Shown here one piece after another: positions 53,071-63,020 of a stretch of DNA of 64,000 nt (its first letter is position 1; each line of letters begins with the position of its first letter). The translations under genes were made by a program, and so were the position numbers. The stretch spans positions 27,154,288 through 27,218,287 of the forward strand of contig OY783192.1 in the NCBI GenBank assembly GCA_963678675.1, written 5' to 3'. The DNA comes from Xiphydria camelus (Eukaryota; Arthropoda; Insecta; Hymenoptera; Xiphydriidae). The notes beneath the pieces are model-generated. The model was not told the DNA's origin. It did not search any database and saw only the letters and a program-made list of their open reading frames with translations.

Positions 53071-55247
53071 ATCTAATCCTAAAAGTGATCTCTCGTGGTT
53101 GATATAGTCACGCGCGAATACAGTCGGTATACGATATTTGTTGAGCCAGAATTCCTAGAAGACTGCTGCGTCACTTTCTTGGAATAGTGTGTTTCTTTGT
53201 GAGTGTATCGTCCTGTGAATTTTCAGTTCAATTTCTTATTGAAAGAAATCAATGGAGGCGAAAAAGAAAAGGAAGGAATTTAATTCCCGAAAATTTGAAG
53301 GTACGCCACTGTTTGCAAAGCGTCAGACCATTGCGTTCCGAGAATACCGCCTTATCGTTTCTGGGAATTTTGGCTCAACAAATATCGTACTGACTGTACC
53401 TCCGTTCCCCTGAATTTTTTCCCAATCTAATTCAACTTCTCCACCCGTTGCGTCTCCACGCTTCTCTGTTGATCGCGCCGAGGCAATCGTTCGGAAAATC
53501 ATTGGAAGAGGATATATGAAGTTACCTACCGGTTCACACCGCGGCGCGCGGCGGGCGGAATTGTACGGCGTTTGTGTGTGTCGCACGCACGCAGGAAGTA
53601 CGCTCGCGTAACAAAACGCACGAGGAGACCTCGCTCCCGGACGGTTTCGTAGAAACTCGCGACGCGCGAAGGAAAGGGAGGATCGGACAAAAACAACGAA
53701 CCTAATTTACATACATATGCGCCGATACGCACGATCGATCACCGGCCCGGTATGGTCGTTGACACGGAGCGATTCTTCGACGGAGGATTCGGCCCGGATA
53801 AAAACGGAAGGGCACGACGTGTGTTCGGGCAAGCTCGTCGAATTGGCATAACGGTGGTTCCTACGTATAGTTTATCTCGCTCCCATTATGATTATTATAA
53901 CGGGCACGCGTATGTATGTACGTGTCTCGTTCGTCAGACATATGTGATAAGTTAGACTGGTTATGCGACGATCGATCCCTTTCCTTCTCCTTTCGGTTGG
54001 ATGGCTCCAATAATTGATTCAAAGTGAATTGATTGGAGATAATAATGAAAGAACTGGGACCAGCGACACATTTTTTCGACTTATTTTAACTCGAGCGGTA
54101 TTGGTTCTGTACGTGAAATCAACTATTGGCTAGTCATCCATAAACTTTCGTCTTACATTGGTATTAAAGTTTCTGGAAATTTATGTCTATAGTTATAGCA
54201 AGTTTCATACGATAATCGCTAAAACGTTCATAACTAACGAGAAAATTATAGTATGAAGTAGATACTAGGTACCATTCGATATTGGCTCTCATTAGAACGT
54301 TAGAATCGATCGCCCAATCGAATCACTTTCATTTAGGTAGTCACGCAGAAACTTTCGTTCGAAGTTGACACGATACCTTCCTCATATTCATACTTTGTGT
54401 CGCAATGAATAGGAGAGCATAGCTGAATTTGAATCGGAATCTAGTTTGGACCACCTCTGTATCTAGAATTGTCTCACTGCCCTAACACTGACAAATACGG
54501 CCGTCAGAATTAATGGTAAAGATGTGCTATAAACTCCAAATCTGAGAATATGATGTAAGTATCAAACTAAACCAAATAACGAAAAAAATATCTCCGCTAT
54601 TCTAAATATTACGGAGGTGATCCAGCCTAGGTGTCGGTCCAAATTCGGTGACCCTCCCCTAAATATCAAGAAGAAGTGTAAAGATAATGAAATATCAGTG
54701 GACGTCATATTTTCTCGCCAACTTCTATACCTTCAAAGCACCTACAGAATTGTGATGATCTGTACACCAGACGAAGCTCGAAACGATCCTCTCCTTAACG
54801 AGGTCGGAATACCGACGTAAAGCGTACAACGTTCTAACCTGGGTTGATGCAGTACTTAGGTATATCGTATAGGCGGCAAAGTGCGTATCTCCTCGAGACG
54901 GTAATGCCTCGGCACACGCGCGACTCGTTACACGAACGCACGTTCCAGACGAGATAGCATAAGCCTCGTCGACTGGCAGCTGCGCCTTTACCGGGCTACC
55001 GCGGAACATAATTTTTATCAAGTTTCGGTCCCAGATGTCGCGTGAGCGCGGGCAAATGGAAGCTGCCAATTGACACGCGGCTCGATACTTAACCGTCGGT
55101 TCCACTCCTCCATCCCCTCCGCTCGAGGAAATAATATATGAGCCCTCTCTCTCGGTTTTGGCTTCCTTGCGGCGGTCGGTCGTTTCGTGCTTTCCTCTTA
55201 AAATCGCGAGGCAACGCGTCGTTTTCGCTCCCCGATTTGCGCGCGCT
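53071..55247. other. No gene recognised; includes a 203-codon minus frame
   Basis: Minus frame 54725-55336 is the longest in the window. Its N-terminal part (GPIIGPRLGQKW) is translated from the 11-bp array at 55248, and the rest is Arg/Ala/Ser-rich with no domain, so I regard it as chance. Other short frames (53187-53955) are not recognisable. Unique sequence otherwise. Confidence 0.4.
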
Positions 55248-55300
55248 TTGGTCCACTTTTGGCCCAACCTCGGCCCAATGATTGGTCCAATGTTGGGTGA
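55248..55300. repeat. Degenerate 11-bp array of TTGGNCCAAT, locus 2
   Basis: Five units with GG at 55250, 55261, 55272, 55284 and 55295 (spacing 11, 11, 12, 11): TTTGGTCCACT, TTTGGCCCAAC, CTCGGCCCAAT, ATTGGTCCAAT and GTTGGGTGAAA. Same consensus and period as 51139-51226, 4.1 kb away. Confidence 0.75.
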
Positions 55301-56189
55301 AAATGCACTCACGTTACTATTTTTCCCTTTGGACACCCAATTATTAATTACGGCGAATTAACGCAATACCGACAAGAGGTCTCCTTTACTAACCTTTTAC
55401 CTATTCATCTATTTTCATCTATTTTCTCTTTAGAACGCCCCGAAGTAAATTCGGAAGCGATCAAAGTATCGATCGTCAAACGAATGACTCATCCTGCGTA
55501 AGCAGTAGTAATGCGCGGGTTGAGCGTGTGTCGCGTCCGCTGCATGAACGAAACGAATCGGACCCGCGAAGTGGAGAAGTGCACGGTAGGTATACGCGTG
55601 CACGCGCGGGGCCTGCGTGCCGAGTCGGTTCAGCTGCTCGTTTGTCCACGCGGGAGACCCGCACGGAGGGAATGCCATTTTAGCACGTTGCATGCGCACG
55701 CTTTCGCGCAATCGCACCTGCTGTACGTGGCTACCTACCTGGCTACGAATGTCGGCGAAGGCGACGCGACTTATAGGTCGATACGCGACGAAACAGCCGA
55801 GCGACGTAAGCAAAGCTGTCGTCTGACTGGTCTATTTTTAATCGTTATTGGCTCCAACGATGTTGCTCGTACAGAACGGTGTGAAAAAAGGGGCCAATTT
55901 TTTTCGTCTATGTCGAACGTTAAAGATCCTCGAGCTGGAGAGATAGGGTAAAGGGATGGGTAAAATGACGTGGAAAATTTGCGCGCTACTTTCTCCTAAA
56001 TAAAGTACCCCAAATGAATAAAATAGCTTTACCAGATTGAGATTTTGCTCGATGATTAGCGAGTGACACAAGCCGAGCGGAGTAGAAGCTTGCGGAAGCA
56101 TGAAATAAATTTTAAAATGAAAATCGGTTGACAGCTTCGACCGTGACGAGATACATTCTATAGCTAACAATTTCATGTTCTATAAAAAT
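55301..56189. other. No gene recognised
   Basis: Frames at 55430-55951 (up to 146 codons, both strands) overlap and are Arg/His/Ala-rich with no domain. Bases 55960-56180 have a minus frame of 112 codons that is likewise unassigned. Confidence 0.4.
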
Positions 56190-56345
56190 CGTAAGAACGT
56201 TTCCAGAGCAAATTTTAGGCACGTTTATAGAGCATGTTTGTTCTAAGAACATTTTCAAAACGTTCTTACAATACTTATAGGGCTATATATTAGCAGTTAT
56301 CTTATAAATGCTCTATAAATTATGCTCTAAGAACGTACTTGCAAC
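56190..56345. repeat. Foldback with TCTAAGAACGTTTTC words
   Basis: CGTAAGAACGTTTCCAGAGC, GTTTATAGAGCAT, GTTCTAAGAACATTTTCAAA, AACGTTCTTACAATA, TGCTCTATAAATTATGC and TCTAAGAACGTACTTGC form several inverted pairs: TATAGAGCAT with ATGCTCTATA, and TAAGAACGTT with AACGTTCTTA. About 155 bp of multi-hairpin sequence, non-coding. Confidence 0.6.
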
Positions 56346-56542
56346 AAATTTAAAAAGCAATTTAGTTTCTGAAGGTAAAATAGTTTCATATGCCACATTA
56401 ATGCAACAATTCAGTGTTCTAGATACAACTATAAAACATTAACAGAATATAAAACTCCTATTACTCTAAATTTATAAAACTACTTTGCTAGCTGGGATAT
56501 ATATGATCATTGACATGTAGACACACTGCACTAGAAATAAAG

Positions 56543-56770
56543 TACATCTAGCGTCGATGATTCTGATCGACCCGCTTTGGGTAACGGTATTTCAATCGAG
56601 TCGATCGTGGCTGAAAGATTTGAGTGAATCTTAGTATTTTGCCACGAAGGCTAAGTTTGATTGGTGCTTCGTGGGAAAACAAGAAGATTCTCTCATACCG
56701 CTCAACTATGGTTAATGCAATTAAAGTACCGTCACGCGCAAAGCGGGTCGATTAGAATCATTGACGCGTA
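56543..56770. mobile_element. MITE family B, copy 3
   Basis: TACATCTAGCGTCGATGATT and CTGATCGACCCGCTTTGGGT on the left, inverse GCGCAAAGCGGGTCGATTAG and AATCATTGACGCGTA on the right. The centre TTTTGCCACGAAGGCTAAGT and GGGAAAACAAGAAGATT matches copy 1. 228 bp. Confidence 0.9.
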
Positions 56771-57146
56771 TGATATTTATATGTACAGAATAAATGGACA
56801 TCTTTCTCTCGGTGTCTCATCTCGGTCGGAGTTGTCAACCGATTCCAATTTAAAATCATATTTTATTTCCTGTTGCCACAAGCTTCTACTCCGTTAAGCT
56901 CGTATCACCCACTAGCTATCAAGGAAGAGTTTAATTTCATAAGTTTATTTTATTTTGTTGGCTTTTCATTTAGGAGACAGTAGTGCGTAAAATTTCCCCG
57001 CCCTTTTATCCTTCCCTTTGTCCTTATCCTCGTTCCTTGCGTTCGAAGATCTTTAAGGTAGTTTTGGATCATTCTACATGTAAACTCACACTGTAAACGT
57101 AAGTAAATATTCTCACACTGTAACAAATTCTGCGGTGTGGGCTTAA
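56771..57146. other. No gene seen
   Basis: Mixed AT-rich sequence. GCTTCTACTCCG and GCTTGTGGC near 56880 resemble 56080-56110, and TTAAAATCATATTTTATTTC near 56850 resembles TTTTAAAATGAAAATCGG near 56110 in inverse, so a worn inverted repeat may join these places. Confidence 0.35.
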
Positions 57147-57386
57147 TAGAGTGTAATGCTTAAGAGGGTTGAAACAGGAGGAGCCTAATTCTATTCAGAG
57201 TCATTACCTACACTGACCAATGACATGACTTTCTCCGATCTCCGTTCCTTGGAACCCATTTGGCTTTCAACTCTTTGTCAAATTGAGTGGATGGTAGAAA
57301 CTCATACCATTTGGTCAGTGTGTATAAACTTTAAAAAGAATTAAGTTCTTCCCGTTTCAGCTCTCTTGGTCATTACACCCTGTATA
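57147..57386. mobile_element. MITE family A, copy 3
   Basis: AGAGTGTAATGCTTAAGAGG, GTTGAAACAGGAGGAGCCTA and ATTCTATTCAGAG on the left; inverse AAAAGAATTAAGTTCTTCCC, GTTTCAGCTCTCTTGGTCAT and TACACCCTGTATA on the right. The left end has changed ACAGGG to TAGAG. 240 bp. Confidence 0.85.
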
Positions 57387-57481
57387 GACCACTTTTGTTG
57401 TTAGATAACAATGACATAAGACTGAAAGACTGAAAGAAAAATGGTGTAAGAAATTAACACCACTTTTTTATTGTGCACAGA
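57387..57481. mobile_element. Small element E, copy 1
   Basis: GACCACTTTTGTTGTTAGAT and AACAATGACATAAGACTGAA, then TTAACACCACTTTTTTATTG. The same series occurs at 59203 (GACCACTAATTTGGTGTTAG, AACAATGGCACAAAAC, AACACCACTTTTTTACTG). The imperfect inverted pair is TGGTGTTA with TAACACCA. It abuts family A copy 3. Confidence 0.6.
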
Positions 57482-58529
57482 TTAACCCATTTCTTAACTG
57501 GCTCTACGATCAACAACGGAATCTTGAAACCAATCATCTGGCTGCTAAAATTCTCTTACCTTCTTTCCCGGTGAAAAATATCGAAAGGATTCAGTGAGGT
57601 CGAACTGTACCGCGAAACAACGGAATTGCGTGACGCAACCCCCGAAGCTCAGTGCGTATCGCCCGCCCGTAATGACGCAAATCCGGACGGCGACTGACGG
57701 CCAAACACCGGCGTCCATATTCGGTACAATTGTTCGAATTCAATACGCGCTGGCATTCCGGATGGACTGCCGCGCGCGTGGTCGCTGCGGTGGAAGGCGC
57801 GAAATAAGCTGTCAAGCCGCGCCGGGAAAAATGTTGCTCGTGGCGCGCGCGATCGCGACAGTGCGCGTGTGACGGAACTCGGCGCGGAGGGAGATTAATT
57901 TCCGGCTCGCGCGATCGAGAAGCTATAGCCGCGCCGGCGGAAGGTCATCGCGAGTCGGCCGCGCGAGCGAGGCCGCGGATCGGCTAAGATCGCACGCGGG
58001 AGCGAGAACTGCGCGCGCGCCTCCGATGATGCCAATAGCTTCGCCGCTCGGTACGCGTGAGACCCTTTCGCACGCGCGCTCACTCTCTCTCTCTCTCTCT
58101 TTCTCTCGCCCCGCCAATCGATATCTCGCCGGGTTTATTACGTTGCAATTCGGGTGAGGTGCGTTTTCGTTTGTTACTTCTTTTTTTGTGTATTCTCCAT
58201 TCATCCTTCCGTCACAAGCGACGGTCTCCCGCGTTCACGTGATTGACGCCGCGCGACTTGTCCTCCCCCCTCCTTTCGCGAAACCCGTCGTCGAAATCCG
58301 TCGGAGGGGGCTAATTGAGGGCATATTCGATCGCGGCGTTGCGTTCTACGCGGCCGAAGCGGTAGCACTTTGCGCGAAAAACTCGAATAAAAGATAGCGG
58401 CGCGGTGTAGAACTCGTCTTATCGACGTCGAAGAGACAGCGCGTCGTTGACGAAACGTCTAAGTAGGTACATGAGAGAGGGACGAAATAAGTAGTGCAAA
58501 AACTAGGCGAGTGACTCAGCAATGGAATT
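57482..58529. other. No gene recognised; strongly CpG-rich
   Basis: From 57590 CpG-rich with a CT microsatellite at 58083. Frames on both strands (57591-58561, up to 93 codons) are Ala/Arg-rich shadows. ATTCGGGTGAGGTGCG at 58149 resembles a splice donor but lacks a coding exon. Confidence 0.4.
58083..58107. repeat. CT microsatellite
   Basis: About twelve CT units with one TT break near the end. Confidence 0.9.
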
Positions 58530-58605
58530 AAACTCGAACCCCCGACCCTGTGCGTCGCCACCGTCGCGCGGCTACCTGAGAGGCTTTAATCACTGCACTT
58601 AAGTA
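58530..58605 (-). other. tRNA-like SINE head or tRNA pseudogene
   Basis: On the minus strand the order is GCAGTGATTAAAGCCTCTCA, GGTAGCCGCGCGACGGTGGC, then GGGTCGGGGGTTCGAGTTTA. GGGTTCGAGTTT is close to the Pol III B box (GGTTCGANTCC), and AGTGATTAAAGCC resembles the A-box side of tRNA-derived SINEs. No anticodon stem or acceptor stem could be closed, so it is not a functional tRNA. A tail of unknown length continues towards lower coordinates (GTCACTCGCC). Confidence 0.4.
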
Positions 58606-59202
58606 AAGCAATTACAATCAGACACCCTTGTGCCGGACACACTTTGGAGTCGCGAGTGCGCGGAGTGGGAAATCTGGTGCCACGAGGGGGGTGGACGCGC
58701 GATCGTGGTCTATGATTAGCCGGAGATGACCGCTAGCCCCTTCGAGTTCGGGATGACCCTTTCAATTAATTATCGGCGGGCGTGCGTTGTAGTTAACTTG
58801 AGATTCATCGAGTTGTCGCGGCAAAGAACTGCTCGTTACTGGTATTCGACCCGGGTAATTATATCGATGTTGGCCAAGGAAGCTTACGGAGGACACGCGT
58901 AGTTACACGTATGCATATACGTATGCTTTTGCGGCGGTAATTTCCGATAAGTTGGCCGGCGATTATCTCGTCGCCTGTATAGAATTTTCAGTCATATGTT
59001 GGTGTATATTTTCTTTTGTAGATCGAAGCGTATGGTCTTCAAAAATGTATCATATCAAATTAGGGCTCAGATTCGGGGATGATGAGGTGATTACAATTAT
59101 TGGCGTTGACGTTTGATTCTGGGGTACACGGAAAGCCTGATACCGGTAAATTTTATGTATTTAGAATAAAAGAGGTACGCATAAGAGTTTTTCGATGTTT
59201 CT
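58606..59202. other. No gene seen
   Basis: CpG-rich to 58990, AT-rich after. No frame above 60 codons and no repeats noticed. Confidence 0.4.
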
Positions 59203-59330
59203 ACTGTGACCACTAATTTGGTGTTAGATAACAATGGCACAAAACTAAATGACACCAGATGTGGTACCTACATGTAGAGCCACACCGGTGTGAAATGGCG
59301 TTAAAAAATAACACCACTTTTTTACTGCGC
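59203..59330. mobile_element. Small element E, copy 2
   Basis: ACTGTGACCACTAATTTGGT and GTTAGATAACAATGGCACAA on the left, AAATAACACCACTTTTTTAC and TGCGC on the right. Between them AGCCACACCGGTGTGAAATG holds the 12-bp palindrome CACACCGGTGTG. Longer than copy 1 by about 33 bp. Confidence 0.6.
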
Positions 59331-60324
59331 ATCTTTCCACAGACGCGAGTTTTTACAGAGCCTGCTGAAAGAACTCTCCATTTTTCTCTCGGCAGTAATT
59401 ATACCCGTAAATACAAAGTGTACGAGTGAAACATAAAAATGGGCAGGTGACCCCATGGGGAAATAGACACGCGTAGCGGGAAACACCGCCGACGCATCAG
59501 AACCCATCCTCGCTAATTGCGATGCGTTAAATTTTTACTGTCTCTTAATCACCGAATTTATCGTCGCGACGCGCGCATTTTTGCAATTATCCCGAGTTGA
59601 CTGTTTGTACAACTTGCCACTCGCTCGTTCGACGCATGTCTAATGCCGCCGCCGCCGTCGCCGCCGCAGTTGGTATCGTAAAAACCGAACTAATGGAGTC
59701 GTTTTCTTCGCTTAATTGCACGGCGCGAACCGACGCGCGCGAACCCGGACTGCAGATCCGATAGATAGAGATAACCTTTCGAGCTACGACGTGCGAACGA
59801 CCCACGGGCGCGCCGCGAAGGCGCAAATCGCCGAGCGCTCCGCGATTCTCGATACCCGCGCCGTCTGCATCCTCTTCTTCCCGCTATAGAGATAGCGCTT
59901 ACAGCGGCGTAAAGGGAAAGAGATACGACCGCGCGACGTCGGCATAATCGTATTAATTGCTCGTAGCTCCCACGTTACATCGCGTCCCTTACTCGGAAAC
60001 GTGACTTTACTGCAGTCGGTTACGCTTCGATCCGCATTTACGGCTTCCCGGATCGAATTTGCTAGCGAGTCACGTAATCGCTCGCGCCTTCTCGGAAGAC
60101 TCGCGCTCCTTTAATCGATCGAAGGGCAGGTTTGGGATATTTTCAAATGGATTTCAACCGATAAGTCGCGGGACCGATTTTACGATATGGGTGAACCGAC
60201 ATTGGGGACCGGTGACGTTCTCTCTGAATCTGGATCAACCGAAAGAACTGATAATCAGCGAATGATAGCCGATAGTAAGCTAAAAGCATACCGCTGAAAA
60301 ATTGTAGCGATATGATTTTAATTG
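59331..60324. other. No gene recognised; CpG-rich
   Basis: An imperfect GCC/GTC trinucleotide run lies at 59644-59668. Frames at 59322-59826 and 60059-60265 are not recognisable. Confidence 0.4.
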
Positions 60325-60538
60325 CACTGTAAACAAAAAATTCTATTAAATTTAGTGTATAATTGTATTCAAAGCTTTATTTAATATAATTGTGTATAAA
60401 GCTTTTATCCTATACGTGATTATGAAAATGAAATTTATAAAGAAAATTTTATAAAGAAATATATTAATTTTCATAATTACGTATTGGAAAAAAGCTTTTT
60501 ACAAAAATATATTAAATATACACATTTTTTAAAGTGTG
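60325..60538. mobile_element. MITE family D, well preserved copy
   Basis: CACTGTAAACAAAAAATTCT at the left; AAGCTTTTATCCTATACGTG and ATTATGAAAATGAAATTTAT inside; inverse AATTTTCATAATTACGTATT and GGAAAAAAGCTTTTTACAAA; right end ATTTTTTAAAGTGTG. The terminal pair CACTGTAAAC with TTTAAAGTGTG is imperfect. Non-coding. Confidence 0.75.
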
Positions 60539-61618
60539 ATTATCGGCTATTATTTGCTGATTGTCAGTCACTTTTGACCGATTCATAGTTAGGGAGTTGG
60601 ATCTCCTCATTTCGATTCTGTATAAAATAATGTAAAGAGAATTAACTCGATAAGAGAGAGAGTCTATATCGGAATGCAACGGAATTTATCACATTGCGCG
60701 CTACATCGAAAGAGATAAAGTTTCATTATTACATATTAGAGTTTATTGAAAGAAAAACAAAGTGGATCCGCCTATACGGGTTATATATTATATTTATTAT
60801 CACAACCGGTAATGAAAGGCGCGTACGCAGGTGTATATATGTATATCTATATCCGCGCAAGCGATCAGATTGCCTGGAAAGTGAGGCTGTATTTGCATAA
60901 GTCAGGTTGTCAGTCAAACCGCGTGGCAACGCGTGACCCCCTAGCTCTCGGGTGCCCCGACCTAACCGCCCCGCACTGCACCACGGAACTCGCTATTTGT
61001 TCGAGACGTACGAGCGAGAAAACGCACGTTGGCGTGGCGCATATGCGTGATGGTACTGCATCCACTTTGGACACTGCGATTAGCGCTTGGAATGGATATC
61101 TAACCTTAGAACCACTCATCGACCTTCGATTTATATTTCCACGATTCTTTTCCTCGTTCGCGATCAATTCGGATGAATTTTTCATTTCGATATTCATTTT
61201 TTTTCTTTGATTTTTGCATAGTAATGAAAACGAAGAAAATTATGCAAGCTAAAAATTAATCAGGTTTTTAAAGAGCCTCGAATACGTCTCTTCCCATTTT
61301 CTTGATTAGTTTTTATTTAAAAATAGCACCGAAGGAAATGAAGAATAAAACAAATGAGACTAATTCATTGCATTTTTCAAAGATTACGAATCGAAGGGTC
61401 AATTTCGAGGTGTATTTGTCAAAGTACTTACATCGGGGAGAATCGAATATTTTCTGAATCCAATTGAGCTAAACCAAAGTCTAGGATGGACTTCATTCTT
61501 TTGGCAAATCTGGTCCAGTTTATAGATAATAATTATGTTTGAAGTTAGGATTTATCCAAAATTGGTGCCGATGTACCCCAATGGAGAATTTATATATACA
61601 ATATCTCCACTTTCAGAT
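60539..61618. other. No gene recognised
   Basis: Frame 60746-61210 (+, 154 codons) is open through GC-richer sequence but its translation changes character repeatedly and carries no domain. The rest is AT-rich and unremarkable. Confidence 0.4.
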
Positions 61619-61861
61619 TACTGCACCAAGAACAAAATTTAATTGATCGAAATAAACGTGCTTTTAGATAGTCCTGAGAGCACATTTTTCCGCGATTAGA
61701 ATAATTATATAAATTGGACGTATATAAATAGTATTGATTAAATTAAATATTATTTGGATCAAATCGGCATTTATTTGAATCGAATAAATGTGCTCTTAAA
61801 ACTATCTACAAACAAGTTTGTTTGGATCAAACAAATTTTTTACTCAGTGTACTAATTCAGC
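61619..61861. mobile_element. MITE family G, copy 3
   Basis: TACTGCACCAAGAACAAAAT, GATCGAAATAAACGTGCTTT, TAGATAGTCCTGAGAGCACA on the left; GAATCGAATAAATGTGCTCT, TAAAACTATCTA on the right; right end TTTTTTACTCAGTGTA. TA at both sides. Shares AATAAATGTGCTCT with copies at 14571 and 26120. Confidence 0.7.
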
Positions 61862-61996
61862 TATAAAGATAATCAAAGTCAGTGCATTTTTATTGCAATA
61901 TCAATTGTCGATTCTCACCTAGAATTTGAGAGGAGAAGGGAGGGGGGAATTCTGACTCTCATATTTAACCTATGTATATGTAAAGTCAACCACGAA

Positions 61997-62202
61997 CACG
62001 GAAAAAAGACAACAATTTGTACTGTTTGATCCAGTAGCCCTGAGACTCGAGCTCGTTCTCAAGAATTTGTACAGAGGAGACATTTTTATTTACTGCTGTC
62101 TCAGCAGTATATAATACAGTTTCCTCCACAAGTTCTTGAAAATGAGCTCGAGTCTCAGTGCTACTGGATGAAGCAGTAAAAATTGCTGTCTTTTTTCCCG
62201 TG
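61997..62202. mobile_element. Foldback MITE, CACGGAAAAAAGACA ends
   Basis: CACGGAAAAAAGACAACAAT pairs with ATTGCTGTCTTTTTTCCCGT; ATCCAGTAGCCCTGAGACTC, GAGCTCGTTCTCAAGAA pair with TTCTTGAAAATGAGCTCGAG, TCTCAGTGCTACTGGAT. About 206 bp, nearly entirely palindromic. A single arm of the same family lies inside MITE A copy 1 at 20705. The flanks show no clear TA, unlike most of the others. Confidence 0.85.
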
Positions 62203-62203
62203 A

Positions 62204-62285
62204 AGGGGAAGAAGGAGCCGAAGAAGAAGCTGAAGAAGAAGAAGATGAAGAAGACCCCGAAGAAGATCTTGAAGAAGACCCCGGA
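62204..62285 (+). repeat. GAA-rich imperfect trinucleotide tract with open acidic frame
   Basis: Units GAAGAA are interrupted by GCT, GAT, GAC, CCC and CTT at codon-like spacing. In one plus frame it reads as Glu/Asp-rich (EEDPEEDLEEDP) and stays open to a TGA near 62349; in another it is Lys-rich (KKTPKKILKKTPE) from an ATG at 62158 to 62352. GAAGAAGACCCC appears twice as a 12-base unit. It could be the end of an acidic-tail exon or just an eroded microsatellite. Confidence 0.5.
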
Positions 62286-62405
62286 GTGTACCCCACTAGA
62301 CACACTAGAATTCATTCCGTGTATACGAGAGACCCGAGTCACCGCTGATTAATCATACTTCAGGACAAATTACGAGTCCCGGGGCAGCCCCGAAAACTCC
62401 CAAAG

Positions 62406-62449
<44 letters not shown>

Positions 62450-62460
62450 CCTCTCTTTCT
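62406..62460. repeat. CT microsatellite, imperfect
   Basis: CT units with TT and CC breaks over about 55 bases. Confidence 0.9.
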
Positions 62461-63020
62461 TGGACACAGCTCACGCAACGCCAATTACCGGACACGTGAA
62501 TTACATAAGAAACGTCTGGAGATTACGATATATACTTTTGATTGGAGTGCTCCGTCACGACGGGGGCGATCGTGCGGCCCGGCAAGGTTAGGTATATCAC
62601 GTCAGGTCAGCCCGCGGGAGGAAGGAGGAAGGAGCGCGGGGGCCGGCGCGGCGGCGTGGCGAGTCCGACATGCGAGTACTCACACGCCACTCATAAAAAT
62701 GCACTCAACTTGATATCTCAGTCGGTTCTGCGCGATCGAGGTATGCCGCCTCTACATTCCCCTCTCCCTCCCCCTTCTCTCGGCAGTCCTTACCAGTTTA
62801 CTTTTACGGTCCCAAGATTAAGCGCTCGCTTTAACCCGACTGCGGTTCGTTATTAAGCCCAACCACGGAATTGGATGATTTGTTATTTTTCACTTTAATT
62901 ATCCGCGATGCAGAATTAGCCGCGTCGTACCTACTCATCTTCGTTGCAGTCCGGGCCCTTGCGCTCTGAGAAATGGTCTTATCCGCGGTATAACGAATGA
63001 CTCCACTCTCGAGTAATAAT
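62461..63020. other. No gene recognised; CpG-rich
   Basis: Frame 62542-62856 (+, 104 codons) is Gly/Arg-rich then Ser/Pro-rich and unassigned. GCGCTCTGAGAAATGGTCTT near 62965 resembles the interior of the pogo-like MITE at 4349, perhaps a fragment. Confidence 0.4.

Noticed and set aside
54725..55336. Longest open frame, 203 codons on the minus strand
   Set aside because: Part of it is translated from the 11-bp TTGGNCCAAT array, the rest is Arg/Ala/Ser-rich in CpG-rich DNA with competing frames, and no domain or splice signal supports it.
60746..61210. 154-codon plus frame
   Set aside because: Character changes from Tyr/Ile-rich to Cys/Thr-rich to Phe-rich; no motif; likely chance.
62090..62342. 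Ser-rich and Phe-rich minus frames
   Set aside because: Produced by the TTC/TCT complement of the GAA tract.
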